From Collinsella sp. AM18-10 (GTDB lineage Bacteria; Actinomycetota; Coriobacteriia; Coriobacteriales; Coriobacteriaceae): DNA of 64,000 nucleotides. Where the stretch lies: the NCBI RefSeq assembly GCF_003471585.1, contig NZ_QRJO01000009.1:1-64000 (forward strand), in the 5' to 3' direction. Below the pieces are notes generated by a model that saw only the letters and a list, made by a program, of their open reading frames with translations, had not been told where the DNA came from and did no database searches. A program made the translations under genes and the position numbers. Positions 35,490 to 45,473 of this stretch are shown here, one piece after another (the stretch's first letter is position 1; every line of letters begins with the position of its first letter).

Positions 35490-36569
35490 TTACTCCTCCT
35501 CGGGGTAGACGACTCCCCAATCGGCACGGAGCTTGGTCATCAGCTCCATAACATCAGAAGCATAATCCAGAAGCTCACGCTTGGAATCATCGCCGGCGAC
35601 GGCCTTCTCGAGGTCAGCCATCTCGTAGCATAGGGCGTAAGCCTCGGTGCCCGCGGCGACCTCCTCGCGATGACCGTCCGCAGTCCACACGATCGTCGCA
35701 TGATCGGCACGCGGATATTCGTTGACCTCGATATAGCACTTATCGAAGCTAATAATCGAGCGCTTGGGCTGCTTGGAGTGGAGCGTAAGACTCACGACGC
35801 CCAGCTGCTGCTCGGCGTTTCGGCAGACAATGCCGCCCGCGACATCGACACCAGCCTCGCAGGTGTTGCCGAGCGAAACAACTTCGGTTGGCTGGCTGGC
35901 CATAAACAGGCGCATGACCGAAAGGGCATACACGCCAATATCGAGCATGGCACCGCCGGCAAGGTTGCGATTGTAGAAACGGTTGGTCAGGTCGCCGTAC
36001 TCCTTGTAGCTACCAAAGTTGAGCTGAGCGAGGTTCATGCGGCCGAACTCGCCGGCATCCATGCGACGACGCAGCTCCTGATACAAGGGCATATGAAGCA
36101 CCGTGGTAGCGTCCATAAGGACAACGTTGTGCTCGGCGGCAATGGCACGGGCCTCATCGAGTTCAGCGGAATTGAGGGTAATGGCCTTCTCGCAGAGCAC
36201 GTGCTTGCCGGCTGCCAGGGCAGCGCGCAGATAGGTGATATGAGTGTTGTGCGGGGTAGTGATGTAGACGGCGTCGATGCCAGGATCGGCGTAGAGGTCC
36301 TCAACCGTGTCGTAGACCTTCTCGATGCCATACTGCTCGGCAAAAGCCTGAGCCTTGGACAGCGTACGGTTGGCGACGCCCGCAAGCTTGCGACCGGCAA
36401 GAGCAAGGGACTGAGCCATCTGGTTGGCGATAACGCCGCAACCGATGACGGCCCAATGGAGCTCGGGAGCCGTAAAAATATCGTCGGGGAACGGCTTGTC
36501 CTGGACCGAAGCGAACGCTGCTTTGGCGGCTGCCGCGGCGTCGAGCGGAGCCTGCTTGGAATCTGCCAT
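35490..36569 (-). CDS. Gfo/Idh/MocA family oxidoreductase
   Basis: A 359-residue NAD(P)-dependent dehydrogenase. The N-terminal Rossmann motif is VIGCGVIANQMAQSLA, and the family's CEK motif is GKHVLCEKAI. The C-terminal domain includes GGAMLDIGVYAL. The substrate is likely a sugar or sugar derivative. A GGAGG site precedes the ATG. It is the first gene of a two-gene operon with a DeoR regulator. Confidence 0.88.
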   Translation of the reverse strand: MADSKQAPLDAAAAAKAAFASVQDKPFPDDIFTAPELHWAVIGCGVIANQMAQSLALAGRKLAGVANRTLSKAQAFAEQYGIEKVYDTVEDLYADPGIDAVYITTPHNTHITYLRAALAAGKHVLCEKAITLNSAELDEARAIAAEHNVVLMDATTVLHMPLYQELRRRMDAGEFGRMNLAQLNFGSYKEYGDLTNRFYNRNLAGGAMLDIGVYALSVMRLFMASQPTEVVSLGNTCEAGVDVAGGIVCRNAEQQLGVVSLTLHSKQPKRSIISFDKCYIEVNEYPRADHATIVWTADGHREEVAAGTEAYALCYEMADLEKAVAGDDSKRELLDYASDVMELMTKLRADWGVVYPEEE

Positions 36570-36623
36570 TATGTGCCTCCTGTGTCATAGAACGCCTTGC
36601 TTTCTGACAGCTCTATATTCGCA

Positions 36624-36770
36624 CAAACACGCGCTTCTGTGCGCGTTTTTGCGTATATCACCGCTAAACGATCATTGTTGTCCCGAAAACGGCGCATCTA
36701 TACGCATGGGTGTGCAATTAACGCAATCTAACGCGCATAAACGCGCACACAAGCAATTTGTACAGCGCAC
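36624..36770 (-). promoter_or_regulatory. Cluster of GCGCGTT-type operator-like repeats
   Basis: Upstream of the oxidoreductase operon the minus strand carries several copies of TGCGCGTTT-like sequence, including an ACGCGC/GCGCGT inverted pair (36629-36646) and a direct pair in AACGCGCATAAACGCGCAC (36730-36748). This fits a multi-site DeoR operator. No promoter hexamers are assigned. Confidence 0.4.
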
Positions 36771-36844
36771 CCGCTCATCTATGCTTGCCCATTAAGGGCA
36801 CTCATTTAAGTCTGCCCCCCAATGAGTGCAATGAGTAGGGATAG

Positions 36845-36878
36845 AAAAAGGCCCGGGTGCCGTGGCATCCGGGCCTTT
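36845..36878. terminator. Terminator ending the rplC-rplX operon
   Basis: The stem GGCCCGG-TGCC / GGCA-CCGGGCC is followed on the minus strand by TTTTT. It closes the ribosomal operon 28 bases after the rplX stop. Confidence 0.9.
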
Positions 36879-36905
36879 GCTAGCAACTTAACTGTTGCGG
36901 GCAGC

Positions 36906-37211
36906 TTAGAACTTGTGGCCGCACTTCTTGCAGACGCGCAGCTTGTTCTTGCCGTCCTTCTCGTGACCGACGCGGGTAACCTTACCGCACTCGGGGCAAA
37001 CGAGATTGACGTTGGAGGCGTCGATGGGAGCCTCCTGCGAAACGATGCCGCCCTGCTGGTTGGCAGCGTTGGGCTTGACGGCCTTCTTGACGACCGAAAC
37101 GCCCTCGACAACGACCTTGTTCTCGGCGGGGAGAGCACGCAGGACAACGCCCTGCTTGCCGCGATCCTTACCAGAGAGAACCTGGACCTTATCGCCCTTC
37201 TTGATATACAT
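36906..37211 (-). CDS. rplX: Ribosomal protein L24
   Basis: 101 residues, start [20 protein letters not shown] with the KOW motif, and C-terminal [19 protein letters not shown] with CKKCG, a zinc-ribbon-like pair seen in some L24. It is the last gene before the terminator; rplE, which normally follows, is absent here. Confidence 0.97.
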   Translation of the reverse strand: MYIKKGDKVQVLSGKDRGKQGVVLRALPAENKVVVEGVSVVKKAVKPNAANQQGGIVSQEAPIDASNVNLVCPECGKVTRVGHEKDGKNKLRVCKKCGHKF

Positions 37212-37224
37212 ATATCTCCCCTAA

Positions 37225-37593
37225 CTACAGGGTCTCGGGAGCGAGCGAGACGATCTTCATGTACTTCTTGTCACGAAGCTCGCGAGCGACGGGCCCGAAG
37301 ATACGGGTGCCGACGGGCGAACCATCGTTGTTGATGACAACGCAGGCGTTCTCATCAAAGCGAATGTAGGAGCCATCCTTGCGGCGGATCTCCTTAACGG
37401 TGCGAACGACGACGCAACGGACAACGTCCTTCTTCTTGACGTTGGCGCCAGGGGTAGCCTCCTGGACAGCACCGATGAACACATCGCCGATGCCTGCATA
37501 ACGACGCTTGGAACCGCCAAGCACCTTGATGCAGCGAATCTTGCGAGCGCCGGAGTTGTCGGCGACGTTCAGCATGGTTTGCATCTGAATCAT
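37225..37593 (-). CDS. rplN: Ribosomal protein L14
   Basis: 122 residues, [20 protein letters not shown] with [12 protein letters not shown], of normal family length. It binds 23S rRNA at the subunit interface. It lies 13 bases before rplX. Confidence 0.97.
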   Translation of the reverse strand: MIQMQTMLNVADNSGARKIRCIKVLGGSKRRYAGIGDVFIGAVQEATPGANVKKKDVVRCVVVRTVKEIRRKDGSYIRFDENACVVINNDGSPVGTRIFGPVARELRDKKYMKIVSLAPETL

Positions 37594-37711
37594 GGTAGAT
37601 GTTCCTCCGAACTAAGAACCGAAGAGAGGTGCGCAGCCTTTATACGACCCGTGGTATGCAAGCCAGGCATACGCACATCTTCGGAAACGTACAAGTCGTA
37701 TGAGCGACTGC

Positions 37712-37972
37712 TTATTTAGCGCGCTCGACGACCTCGATGAGGCGCCAACGCTTCATCTTGGACATAGGACGGGTCTCCATAACGCGGACGGTGTCGCCCA
37801 CGCCAGCCGTGCACTCCTCGTCGTGAGCGTGCAGCTTCTTGGAGCTGGTCATCATCTTGCCGTACTTAGGGTGACGCTTGCGCTCGGTGATGGTGACAAC
37901 GATGGTCTTGGCACCGGAGACGGAGGTAACGACACCCGTACGGACCTTACGCGAGTTACGCGAATCAGTCAT
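37712..37972 (-). CDS. rpsQ: Ribosomal protein S17
   Basis: 86 residues with VVTSVSGAKTIVVTITERKR and HDEECTAGVGDTVRVMETRP, a typical OB-fold S17. The 118-base gap before rplN is longer than elsewhere in the operon but shows no clear terminator. Confidence 0.97.
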   Translation of the reverse strand: MTDSRNSRKVRTGVVTSVSGAKTIVVTITERKRHPKYGKMMTSSKKLHAHDEECTAGVGDTVRVMETRPMSKMKRWRLIEVVERAK

Positions 37973-37988
37973 GTTCTCTCCTTAGGTC

Positions 37989-38204
37989 CTACTCGGCGAC
38001 AGCGGACTTCTCCGCTGCGATCTCGCGGGCGCGCTGCTCCGTGAGGACGCGAGCGATGTCCTTCTTCACGGTGTTGACGCGAGCGGTGTTGTCCAGCTGG
38101 CTGGTGGCCATCTGGAAACGAAGGTTAAAGAGCTCGGCGCGCATTTCCTTCAGCTTCTCAACGAGCTGAGCGTCCGAGAGCTCACGAATCTCTGCGGGCT
38201 TCAT
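37989..38204 (-). CDS. rpmC: Ribosomal protein L29
   Basis: 71 residues, [20 protein letters not shown] with ELFNLRFQMATSQLDNTARV. Its ATG overlaps the rplP stop, indicating translational coupling. Confidence 0.96.
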   Translation of the reverse strand: MKPAEIRELSDAQLVEKLKEMRAELFNLRFQMATSQLDNTARVNTVKKDIARVLTEQRAREIAAEKSAVAE

Positions 38205-38707
38205 TAGTTCTCCTCCTTGGCGGCGGCGGCGTCCTCAGCAGCCCACTTGGCCTCGAGAGCGGCCTCCTCAGCCATCTCCTTCTCGATGCGCTGCTCAGCG
38301 TTCTTAGCAGCAACAATCTTGGTCTTGATGGGGAGCTTGTGCTGCGCAAGACGCAGAGCCTCGCGAGCGACCTCCTCGGGAACACCCTTGACCTCGAACA
38401 TGATGCGGCCGGGCTTGACGACGGCCACCCACTCCTCGGGGTTACCCTTACCAGAACCCATGCGAGTCTCGGCAGGCTTCTTGGTGATGGGCTTATCGGG
38501 GAAGATCGTGATGTAGACACGACCGCCACGCTTCATGTAGCGGGTCATGGCAATACGAGCGGCCTCGATCTGACGGTTGGTGATCCAATGTGCCTCGAGA
38601 GCCTGGATACCAAACTCGCCGAAATGCAGCTCGGTATTACCCTTGGCCTGGCCCTTCATGGAGCCACGCTGCACCTTGCGGTGAAGAATACGCTTAGGGG
38701 CAAGCAC
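38204..38707 (-). CDS. rplP: Ribosomal protein L16
   Basis: 167 residues with [15 protein letters not shown] and [20 protein letters not shown]. The core is normal L16; the Ala/Glu-rich tail (about 25 residues, ending [12 protein letters not shown]) makes it longer than typical 137-145-residue homologues. It overlaps the rpsC stop. Confidence 0.97.
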   Translation of the reverse strand: MLAPKRILHRKVQRGSMKGQAKGNTELHFGEFGIQALEAHWITNRQIEAARIAMTRYMKRGGRVYITIFPDKPITKKPAETRMGSGKGNPEEWVAVVKPGRIMFEVKGVPEEVAREALRLAQHKLPIKTKIVAAKNAEQRIEKEMAEEAALEAKWAAEDAAAAKEEN

Positions 38708-39417
38708 TACTGACCCCTCCTCTCGGAGTTACGACGACGAGGACGGGAAGAGCCCTCGAGTGCAGGGTTGGGAACAGGCTGGCCCGGGAGCTTCTCGCCC
38801 AGGTAGATCCAGACCTTCACGCCGCAAGCGCCCATGGTGGTGCTGGCGACAGCCGTGCCGTAGTCGATCTTGGCACGGAGGGTGTGCAGAGGCACGCGAC
38901 CCTCGCGGTACCACTCACGACGGCCCATCTCGGCACCGCCGAGACGACCGGAGCACTGGATACGGATGCCCTTAGCGCCGGCCTTGCGGGCAGACTGGAC
39001 AGCCTTGCGCATAGCGCGACGGAAGGCAACGCGGCCCTCGAGCTGCTCGGCGATAGACTGAGCAACGAGGTTGGCGTCGAGCTCGGGGCGCTTGATCTCG
39101 ACAACGTCGACGGAGAGCTGGCCCTTGGAGACGCCAGCGACCTTCTCGAGCTCGGTGCGGAGGGTATCGATCTCGGCACCCTTCTTACCGATGACAACGC
39201 CGGGGCGAGCGGTGAGGATGATGACCTTCACCTTGTCGCCAGCGCGCTCGATCTCTACGCGGGAGACAGCTGCGCGGGAAAGACGCTTCTCGAGGTACTT
39301 GCGAATCTCGAGATCGTTACCGAGGGTCTTAGCGTAATCCTTCTCTGCGAACCAGCGGGAGCGCCAGTTCTCGGTGATGCCAAGACGGAAGCCGGTGGGG
39401 TAGACTTTCTGACCCAT
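38707..39417 (-). CDS. rpsC: Ribosomal protein S3
   Basis: 236 residues, [22 protein letters not shown]-domain [16 protein letters not shown], and [20 protein letters not shown]. Family length and order are normal. Confidence 0.97.
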   Translation of the reverse strand: MGQKVYPTGFRLGITENWRSRWFAEKDYAKTLGNDLEIRKYLEKRLSRAAVSRVEIERAGDKVKVIILTARPGVVIGKKGAEIDTLRTELEKVAGVSKGQLSVDVVEIKRPELDANLVAQSIAEQLEGRVAFRRAMRKAVQSARKAGAKGIRIQCSGRLGGAEMGRREWYREGRVPLHTLRAKIDYGTAVASTTMGACGVKVWIYLGEKLPGQPVPNPALEGSSRPRRRNSERRGQ

Positions 39418-39423
39418 ACAGCT

Positions 39424-39795
39424 TTACGCCTCCTTTCGAGGAGCAACGACGACGGTGATGTGGGAAGTACGCTTCAGAATGCGAGAAGCGGAACCCTTGG
39501 CGCGGGGACGGATGCGCTTAAGCGTCGGACCCTCGTCAACATAGGCAGCGGCGACAACCAGGTTGTCGGCACGCAGACCGTTGTTGTTCTCGGCGTTCGC
39601 AACGGCGGAACGGAGAACCTTCTCGACATCCACGGCGACGGCGCGGTCGCAGAAGTGGAGGATGTCGAAGGCCTGAGCGACAGGCTTGCGGCGGATCAGA
39701 TCGACCACCAGGCGGGCCTTGCTGGGGGAAACACGCACGTACTTAGCGACGGCGCGAACCTCGGTGGCCTCAGTTTCAATAGACTTAGTTGCCAT
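39424..39795 (-). CDS. rplV: Ribosomal protein L22
   Basis: 123 residues with [20 protein letters not shown] and the C-terminal [20 protein letters not shown] loop that lines the peptide exit tunnel. Confidence 0.97.
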   Translation of the reverse strand: MATKSIETEATEVRAVAKYVRVSPSKARLVVDLIRRKPVAQAFDILHFCDRAVAVDVEKVLRSAVANAENNNGLRADNLVVAAAYVDEGPTLKRIRPRAKGSASRILKRTSHITVVVAPRKEA

Positions 39796-39809
39796 TTACG
39801 GTTAACCCC

Positions 39810-40070
39810 CTATTTGGCCTTGTGGCCACGGAACGTACGAGTCGGCGCGAACTCGCCGAGCTTGTGACCAACCATGGACTCGGTAACATACACGGGCACA
39901 TGCTTGCGGCCGTCGTGGACGGCGATGGTGTGACCAACCATCTCGGGGAAGATGGTGGACGCGCGGGACCAGGTCTTCACGACGTCCTTCTTGCCAGCCT
40001 CGTTCATCGCGGTGATACGCGAGAGAAGGCGAGTCTCCACGAACGGGCCCTTTTTGAGACTTCTGCTCAT
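39810..40070 (-). CDS. rpsS: Ribosomal protein S19
   Basis: 86 residues, [20 protein letters not shown] with [20 protein letters not shown]. Standard S19. Confidence 0.97.
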   Translation of the reverse strand: MSRSLKKGPFVETRLLSRITAMNEAGKKDVVKTWSRASTIFPEMVGHTIAVHDGRKHVPVYVTESMVGHKLGEFAPTRTFRGHKAK

Positions 40071-40102
40071 AAGTGCTTTCTCCTAAAACTCGGTATCCGA
40101 AA

Positions 40103-40933
40103 TTACTTCTTACGGCGACGAATGATGTGCTGGTTCGAGACCTTCTTCTTCTTGCGCGTACGAAGGCCCTTCGTCGGCTTACCCCAGGGGGTAACAGAGG
40201 GACGACCAGAGGTGTGGTTCTTGCCCTCGCCACCGCCGTGCGGGTGGTCGACAGGGTTCATGACGGTACCGCGGACGGTCGGGCGCACGTTCATGTGACG
40301 CTTACGGCCGGCCTTGCCGATGACGATGTTGGCGTGATCGGCGTTGCCGACCTCACCGACGGTGGCGCGGCAGGTAACGAGGATGCGGCGCATCTCGGAG
40401 GAAGGCATACGGACGATAGCGTACTTGCCCTCCTTACCCATCAGCTGGCAGGAGTTACCGGCGGAACGGGCGATAGCAGCGCCCTTGCCCGGCTGGAACT
40501 CGACGGCGTGGATGAGCGTACCGACGGGGATGTCGGCGAGGGGCAGAGCGTTGCCCGGCTTGATGTCGGCGTCAGAACCGGACATGATGGTCTGACCGAC
40601 CTCGAGGCCCTTGGGGGCCAGGATGTAGCGCTTCTCACCGTCAGCGTAGTGCAGCAGAGCGATGCGAGCGGAACGGTTCGGATCGTACTCGATCGTGGCA
40701 ACCTTGGCGGGCACGCCGTCCTTGTTGCGCTTGAAGTCGATCACGCGGTAACGACGCTTCACGCCGCCGCCCTGGTGGCGGGTGGTGATGCGGCCGTTGT
40801 TGTTACGACCGGCCTTCTTGGGCAGGGGCTCGAGAAGAGACTTCTCGGGCTTGGTGCAGGTGATCTCAGAGAAATCGGAGATCGTCTGCCAACGCCTACC
40901 AGCGGAGGTCGGCTTAAGGTGCTTTACAGCCAT
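40103..40933 (-). CDS. rplB: Ribosomal protein L2
   Basis: 276 residues from ATG 40933 ([20 protein letters not shown]) with a GAAAGGGA site; an in-frame extension to 41008 is unlikely. It has the peptidyl-transferase-region signature [13 protein letters not shown]. Confidence 0.97.
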   Translation of the reverse strand: MAVKHLKPTSAGRRWQTISDFSEITCTKPEKSLLEPLPKKAGRNNNGRITTRHQGGGVKRRYRVIDFKRNKDGVPAKVATIEYDPNRSARIALLHYADGEKRYILAPKGLEVGQTIMSGSDADIKPGNALPLADIPVGTLIHAVEFQPGKGAAIARSAGNSCQLMGKEGKYAIVRMPSSEMRRILVTCRATVGEVGNADHANIVIGKAGRKRHMNVRPTVRGTVMNPVDHPHGGGEGKNHTSGRPSVTPWGKPTKGLRTRKKKKVSNQHIIRRRKK

Positions 40934-41112
40934 TACAATCCCTTTCAATAGGAATCCGTTAGCCATCGCAGACAGGGATTCGAGGTTCTGCCTCGGGTGC
41001 GATGACACCGGACGTATACACGGTTCCGGGCGTGTCCATTTTATACGCCCGAAACCTTGAGCTCTCGCCTCCCCTATTTGGGAGGCATGAGCTCACTCAA
41101 CAGCAGCGAGTC

Positions 41113-41400
41113 TTAGGCCTGGTTGCCAAAGACCTCGATGGTGTCGCCCTCGGCCAGCGTGACGATGGCCTTCTTCCAAGAACGGGTCTTGCCGGCGACA
41201 TAGCGCACGCGCTTGGTCTTGGGCTTGACCGTCAAGGTGTTCACGCGAACGACCTTGACGCCGAAGATCTCCTCGACAGCGTCCTTGATCTGATACTTGT
41301 TAGCATCCTTGGCGACCTCGAACGTGTACTTGTTCTGCTCCATGCCGGAGAAGGAACGCTCGGACACGATCGGACGGATGATGATCTCGTGGGCGGTCAT
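41113..41400 (-). CDS. rplW: Ribosomal protein L23
   Basis: 95 residues with IIIRPIVSERSFSGMEQNKY and TFEVAKDANKYQIKDAVEEI. It begins immediately after rplD. The 179-base gap to rplB shows no gene. Confidence 0.96.
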   Translation of the reverse strand: MTAHEIIIRPIVSERSFSGMEQNKYTFEVAKDANKYQIKDAVEEIFGVKVVRVNTLTVKPKTKRVRYVAGKTRSWKKAIVTLAEGDTIEVFGNQA

Positions 41401-42027
41401 TTATGCAAGCACCTCCCCGAAGTGAGCGGCGATGTCGGCGGGCATCAGCACAGCGTTGTTGTTGACGAGATCGTAGGTGTTGGCCTCGTCAGCGGTGATG
41501 ATGAACGTCTTGGGAATATTGCGGAACGACAGGTAGGCGTTGACGTCCTCATCGCGAACGATGATGGTCAGACGCTTGCCCTCAAGGCCGAGAGCCTTGA
41601 GCATGGCGACGGCAGCCTTGGTGGAAGGCTTCTCGAAGCCGTAGTCGTCGACGAGCACGAGCTCGCCATCGGCCAGCTTGGCGGACAGCGCGGAGCGCAT
41701 AGCCAGCTTGACCTCCTTGTTGTTCATACGCTTAGCGTAGGAACGGGGCTTGGGGGCGAAGACAACGCCACCGTGACGCCACTGGGCAGCACGGATGGAA
41801 CCCTGGCGGGCACGGCCGGTGCCCTTCTGACGCCAAGGCTTCTTGCCGCCACCGGAAACCTCAGAGCGACCCTTAGCAGACTGGGTGCCCTGACGCCAAG
41901 AGGCCATCTGGCACTTGACGATGTGGTGCATAACGTGGATGTTCGGCTCGATGCCGTACACCTCAGCGGCGAGCTCGGCCTCGGCGACCTTCTTGCCCTC
42001 GCTGTTCTTTACTTCAAACTTTGCCAT
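41401..42027 (-). CDS. rplD: Ribosomal protein L4
   Basis: 208 residues with SEVSGGGKKPWRQKGTGRAR in the extended loop. L4 autoregulates the S10 operon in E. coli; no such structure was assigned here. Confidence 0.97.
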   Translation of the reverse strand: MAKFEVKNSEGKKVAEAELAAEVYGIEPNIHVMHHIVKCQMASWRQGTQSAKGRSEVSGGGKKPWRQKGTGRARQGSIRAAQWRHGGVVFAPKPRSYAKRMNNKEVKLAMRSALSAKLADGELVLVDDYGFEKPSTKAAVAMLKALGLEGKRLTIIVRDEDVNAYLSFRNIPKTFIITADEANTYDLVNNNAVLMPADIAAHFGEVLA

Positions 42028-42073
42028 TTAAGTGTTCTCCTTGGTATGACGCTGGGCTAAATGGGCTGGGCCC

Positions 42074-42685
42074 TTAGGCCATACGGATGGCGACGAGACC
42101 ATTCTTGGCACCCGGGACAGCGCCCTTGACCAAGATGAGGTTCTGCTCGGCATCGATGCGGACAACGGAAAGGTTCTTGACGGTAACGCGCTCGTTACCC
42201 ATGTGACCGGCCATCTTGACGCCCTTGAGGACGCGCGCAGGATAGGCGCACTGACCGATAGAACCGGGGTGACGCTGGAAGTGAGAACCATGCGTCATAG
42301 GACCGCGGCGCTGACCCCAGCGCTTGATGCGACCCTGGAAGCCCTTACCCTTGGAGGTACCGATGACGTCGACCTTCTCGACATCAGCGAAATCAGCGAC
42401 GGTGACGACCTCGCCGACCTTGTGCTCCTCGCCGTTCTCGACGCGGACCTCACGAAGGAAACGGACAGGCTCGACGCCAGCCTTGGCGAAGTGACCAGCC
42501 ATGGGCTTGTTCACGTTCTTGGCCTTGATGTCGCCGAAACCGATCTGGACGGCGTCATAGCCGTCGGTTGCCTGAGTTTTAACCTGCGAGACAGCGCAGG
42601 GGCCAGCCTGGATGACCGTGACGGGAACGACGTTATCGTTCTCGTCCCAAACCTGGGTCATGCCAATCTTGCGGCCGAGAATCAT
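42074..42685 (-). CDS. rplC: Ribosomal protein L3
   Basis: 203 residues from ATG 42685 ([20 protein letters not shown]); a TTG three codons upstream is a weaker alternative. It has [15 protein letters not shown] and [15 protein letters not shown]. It is first gene of this operon because rpsJ lies elsewhere. The ribosome site is weak. Confidence 0.96.
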   Translation of the reverse strand: MILGRKIGMTQVWDENDNVVPVTVIQAGPCAVSQVKTQATDGYDAVQIGFGDIKAKNVNKPMAGHFAKAGVEPVRFLREVRVENGEEHKVGEVVTVADFADVEKVDVIGTSKGKGFQGRIKRWGQRRGPMTHGSHFQRHPGSIGQCAYPARVLKGVKMAGHMGNERVTVKNLSVVRIDAEQNLILVKGAVPGAKNGLVAIRMA

Positions 42686-42877
42686 GCTGATCAAGATATG
42701 ATCCCAACTCTCGCGTGGTCTTGGGACAATGCGTACACCACCGAGCGTACGCCCCTAGAGGACCACTACTTACACGACGTGCTCCCCAGCCTTGTATTGT
42801 GTCCGAACTACCTGACAACCCTATTAAGCAGGCATTTTGTCCAGCCAGAATACTCCCCTGGTTTCACACAGCTGTTT

Positions 42878-42883
42878 AGTATA
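42878..42883 (-). promoter_or_regulatory. Candidate -10 element of the rplC operon promoter
   Basis: TATACT on the minus strand about 190 bases upstream of rplC; no good -35 is visible. The leader 42686-42870 contains a GCGTAC/GTACGC hairpin that could be regulatory. Confidence 0.4.
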
Positions 42884-42955
42884 CACGGCTGCGGGCGTAT
42901 CCATCGAGATTCATATTTCACTCACATTGTTTACGCAGGTAAAGTGCGTGGATGG

Positions 42956-43106
42956 CTCCCGAGCACGGCGGAGGGCCGGTGAAATATATTAAGGTCCCTG
43001 CTCTACAGTCCTGCGCAAGACGGAGAGCACATTAAGTGCTCTCCTTTGCGTGCGGAACTCGCGATGCCCTTAATATATTTCACCGGCCCTCCGCCGTGCT
43101 CGGGAG
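42956..43106. repeat. Giant intergenic hairpin element 1
   Basis: The 39-bp arms (42956-42994 and 43068-43106) are perfectly complementary. They enclose a core with CTGCTCTACAGTCCTGCGCA and the tip hairpin GGAGAGCAC-ATTAA-GTGCTCTCC. The core is shared with elements at 48723, 50900 and 61864; the arms are not. It lies between the histidine phosphatase 3' end and the rplC promoter region. Confidence 0.9.
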
Positions 43107-43144
43107 ACGACACGTTGATGTCTGCTTAACTCTGCTCGCTCAGG

Positions 43145-43771
43145 CTAATGACTTTGTTGGGGATCCACTATTTGTTGGAGGGTGAACTTGCATTGATGTG
43201 GTTCGCCTTCTGCTTGTGGCGTGAACTCTTCAAAATCAAAAATCATGATGGCGCAGTTGGGAAGTTTTGCTGGGAGTTTGAAGTCCTCTGGAGCGGCGGC
43301 TTTGATGAATTGGCGGCTGGCGCTGCCGTGGCTTACTGCTAGGAGGGTTTCGATGCCCTCGGCGCCCATGAGATTGGTGAGGGTGGCTACCATGCGCTCC
43401 TGCAGGGCATGACTTCCTTCTCCTCCGAAGGGGACCAGGTCCTCGCCCGGGTCCCAGACGTCGGTGGGCAGGGCGTCGTGGGGGCCTTCTTCGAAGGTGC
43501 CGTAGCTGCGCTCGATGATGCCTTCGCAGGGCTCGACTGCTGCGTCCGGGCCAAGGAGTTCGGTAGCGACGAGCTGAGCTGTGTCCATGGCCCGGCCTAA
43601 GGGCGAAGAGACCACTTTATCCGGGAAGACACCGTGGGCTTTGAGCCATGCGGCTGCCGTCCGTGCCTGCTGACGGCCCAGGTCGGTCAGCGGTGAATCG
43701 CAGCGGCCCTGGACCAGCTTTTTAACGTTAAATTCCGTCTGACCGTGGCGGAGTAGATACAGCTTCGTCAT
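43145..43771 (-). CDS. Histidine phosphatase family protein
   Basis: 208 residues with the phosphohistidine motif YLLRHGQTEFN (His about 9), VSSPLGRAMDTAQLVA, and a second His in AVSHGSAS. Members are phosphoglycerate mutase-like or small-molecule phosphatases; the substrate is not determined. It follows the cation efflux gene by 39 bases, so probably one transcript. Confidence 0.88.
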   Translation of the reverse strand: MTKLYLLRHGQTEFNVKKLVQGRCDSPLTDLGRQQARTAAAWLKAHGVFPDKVVSSPLGRAMDTAQLVATELLGPDAAVEPCEGIIERSYGTFEEGPHDALPTDVWDPGEDLVPFGGEGSHALQERMVATLTNLMGAEGIETLLAVSHGSASRQFIKAAAPEDFKLPAKLPNCAIMIFDFEEFTPQAEGEPHQCKFTLQQIVDPQQSH

Positions 43772-43810
43772 GCTCTCCCCTTCTGCTTCAGTTACCTTGC
43801 CGGCACAGCC

Positions 43811-44965
43811 CTACTCGTGGGTATGGCCGACATAGTCCTCGTCGATCGTGATCTTGGCGACCGACTTGGGATATTCCGATTCGACCCTCTGGGCCAACGC
43901 GTTTTTGAGCTCATCGGCTCCCATGCCCAAATCCGAGGGTCGCACGCAGTCAAAAATCACATTGGTGTGCGTGGGGCCCGGTACGCAACGCAAGTCGTGA
44001 ATCGAAAGGCGGCTATCAATCTCCTGAGCCATGGCGTTGATGCGCAGGCGCATGCTCGCCACTTTGGTGTCGTCGGTCACGATGGGGTCGTAATGGAGCG
44101 TGACGATCATGCCTTCTTCGTTTCTAAACGACTGCTCGATGTTATCGAGCGTGTCGTGGCTTTCCAGCGGGCTGGTCTCGGCTGCCATCTCGGCGTGGGC
44201 GCTCGCAAACTTCCTGCCCGGACCGTAATCGTGCACCATCAGGTCGTGGACGCCCAAAACGCCAGGATAGCTCATGATCTTATCTCGGATATGCTTGACC
44301 AGTTTGGGGTCGGGCGCCTGGCCCAAAAGCGGGCTCACCGTATCCTGGATAAGCTCAAAGCCGCTCCAGCCAATATAGGCGCCAACGGCAAGTCCAACCC
44401 ATGCATCAAGATTGACATGCGTCACCTGTGAAATAATCGCGCATACCAGCACAGCGCCCGTGGCAAGGACATCGTTCTTGGAATCCTGAGCGGTCGCATG
44501 CAGTGTCTCGGACTCAATGCGATCGCCGAGCTTTTGGTTGAGGGCCGCCATCCACAGCTTTACGACCATCGAAAGCACTAGAACCGCCACCAGAGCAAGC
44601 GAGAACTCGACAGGCTCGGGGTTGATAATTCGCTCCACCGAGGACTTCACCAGCTCAACACCAATCAGCAGCACGAGCGCTGCCACGACCAGACCCGAGA
44701 GATACTCGTAGCGGCCATGGCCGTAAGGATGCTCGGGGTCTGCTGGCTTGCCCGCCAGCTTAAAGCCCAGCACGCTCACGATGTTCGAGCTGGCGTCGGA
44801 CAGGTTGTTCATGGCATCCGCCACGATCGAAACCGATCCCGACAGCACACCGATTGCGCCCTTCGCAGCGCAAAGTGCCACATTGGCAAGAATGCACACC
44901 ATGCCCGTCAACGTGCCCACACGTGCACGGTCGCCCTGCGCTCGTTTAACAATCCACTCGACCAT
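43811..44965 (-). CDS. Cation diffusion facilitator transporter
   Basis: A 384-residue CDF efflux protein with about six N-terminal membrane helices, the metal-site pattern DAMNNLSDASSN and HATAQDSKND, and the family signature HPYGHGRYEYLSGL. A cytoplasmic C-terminal metal-binding domain follows, with an extended region after residue 290. It exports Zn2+, Mn2+ or similar. It ends with HTHE. Confidence 0.9.
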   Translation of the reverse strand: MVEWIVKRAQGDRARVGTLTGMVCILANVALCAAKGAIGVLSGSVSIVADAMNNLSDASSNIVSVLGFKLAGKPADPEHPYGHGRYEYLSGLVVAALVLLIGVELVKSSVERIINPEPVEFSLALVAVLVLSMVVKLWMAALNQKLGDRIESETLHATAQDSKNDVLATGAVLVCAIISQVTHVNLDAWVGLAVGAYIGWSGFELIQDTVSPLLGQAPDPKLVKHIRDKIMSYPGVLGVHDLMVHDYGPGRKFASAHAEMAAETSPLESHDTLDNIEQSFRNEEGMIVTLHYDPIVTDDTKVASMRLRINAMAQEIDSRLSIHDLRCVPGPTHTNVIFDCVRPSDLGMGADELKNALAQRVESEYPKSVAKITIDEDYVGHTHE

Positions 44966-45045
44966 CTCTACCTGCCCCCAACAGCTTTACTCATACACCG
45001 TTTGTCGAATAGCTCAGTAGTGTAGACCCTTTACCCCATCGATAC

Positions 45046-45079
45046 AAAAAAGGCCGCAACCCAAAGGGCTGCGGCCTTA
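45046..45079. terminator. Terminator of the str operon
   Basis: The stem AAGGCCGCA-CCC / GGG-TGCGGCCTT is followed on the minus strand by TTTTTT. It lies 26 bases after the rpsJ stop. Confidence 0.92.
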
Positions 45080-45104
45080 TCAATCGTGCGATCGAGCAAA
45101 AAAC

Positions 45105-45413
45105 TTAGAGCTTGATGTCGATGTCGACGCCAGCGGGGAGGTCGAGACGCATAAGCGAATCAACGGTGCCCGAGGTGGGGTCGAGGATGTCGATGAGACG
45201 CTTGTGGGTGCGCATCTCGAACTGCTCACGGGAGTCCTTGTTCACGTGCGGCGAGCGGATAACCGTGTACAGGTTGCGCTCGGTGGGCAGGGGGACAGGA
45301 CCGGAAACGCGAGCGCCGGTCTTCTGAGCGGTCTCGACGATGAGCTTCGCGGACTGATCGACGACCTCGTGATCATAGCCCTTGAGGCGAATGCGGATCT
45401 TCTGGGTAGCCAA
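45105..45413 (-). CDS. rpsJ: Ribosomal protein S10
   Basis: 102 residues, [20 protein letters not shown] with [20 protein letters not shown]. The start codon is TTG with GAGG upstream, unusual for a ribosomal gene. It follows fusA directly; tuf is missing between them. Confidence 0.97.
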   Translation of the reverse strand: MATQKIRIRLKGYDHEVVDQSAKLIVETAQKTGARVSGPVPLPTERNLYTVIRSPHVNKDSREQFEMRTHKRLIDILDPTSGTVDSLMRLDLPAGVDIDIKL

Positions 45414-45473
45414 CTTAAACCTCCAAAGAGTGCGAGAGATGTTCTCGCGGATTACGTAACAGGGAGCTCGAAC

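Noticed and set aside
42956..43106. Retron msr-msd or transposon with terminal repeats as explanation for the giant hairpins
   Set aside because: No reverse transcriptase or transposase is nearby in any of the four places, and arm sequences are not constant between copies as terminal repeats would be.
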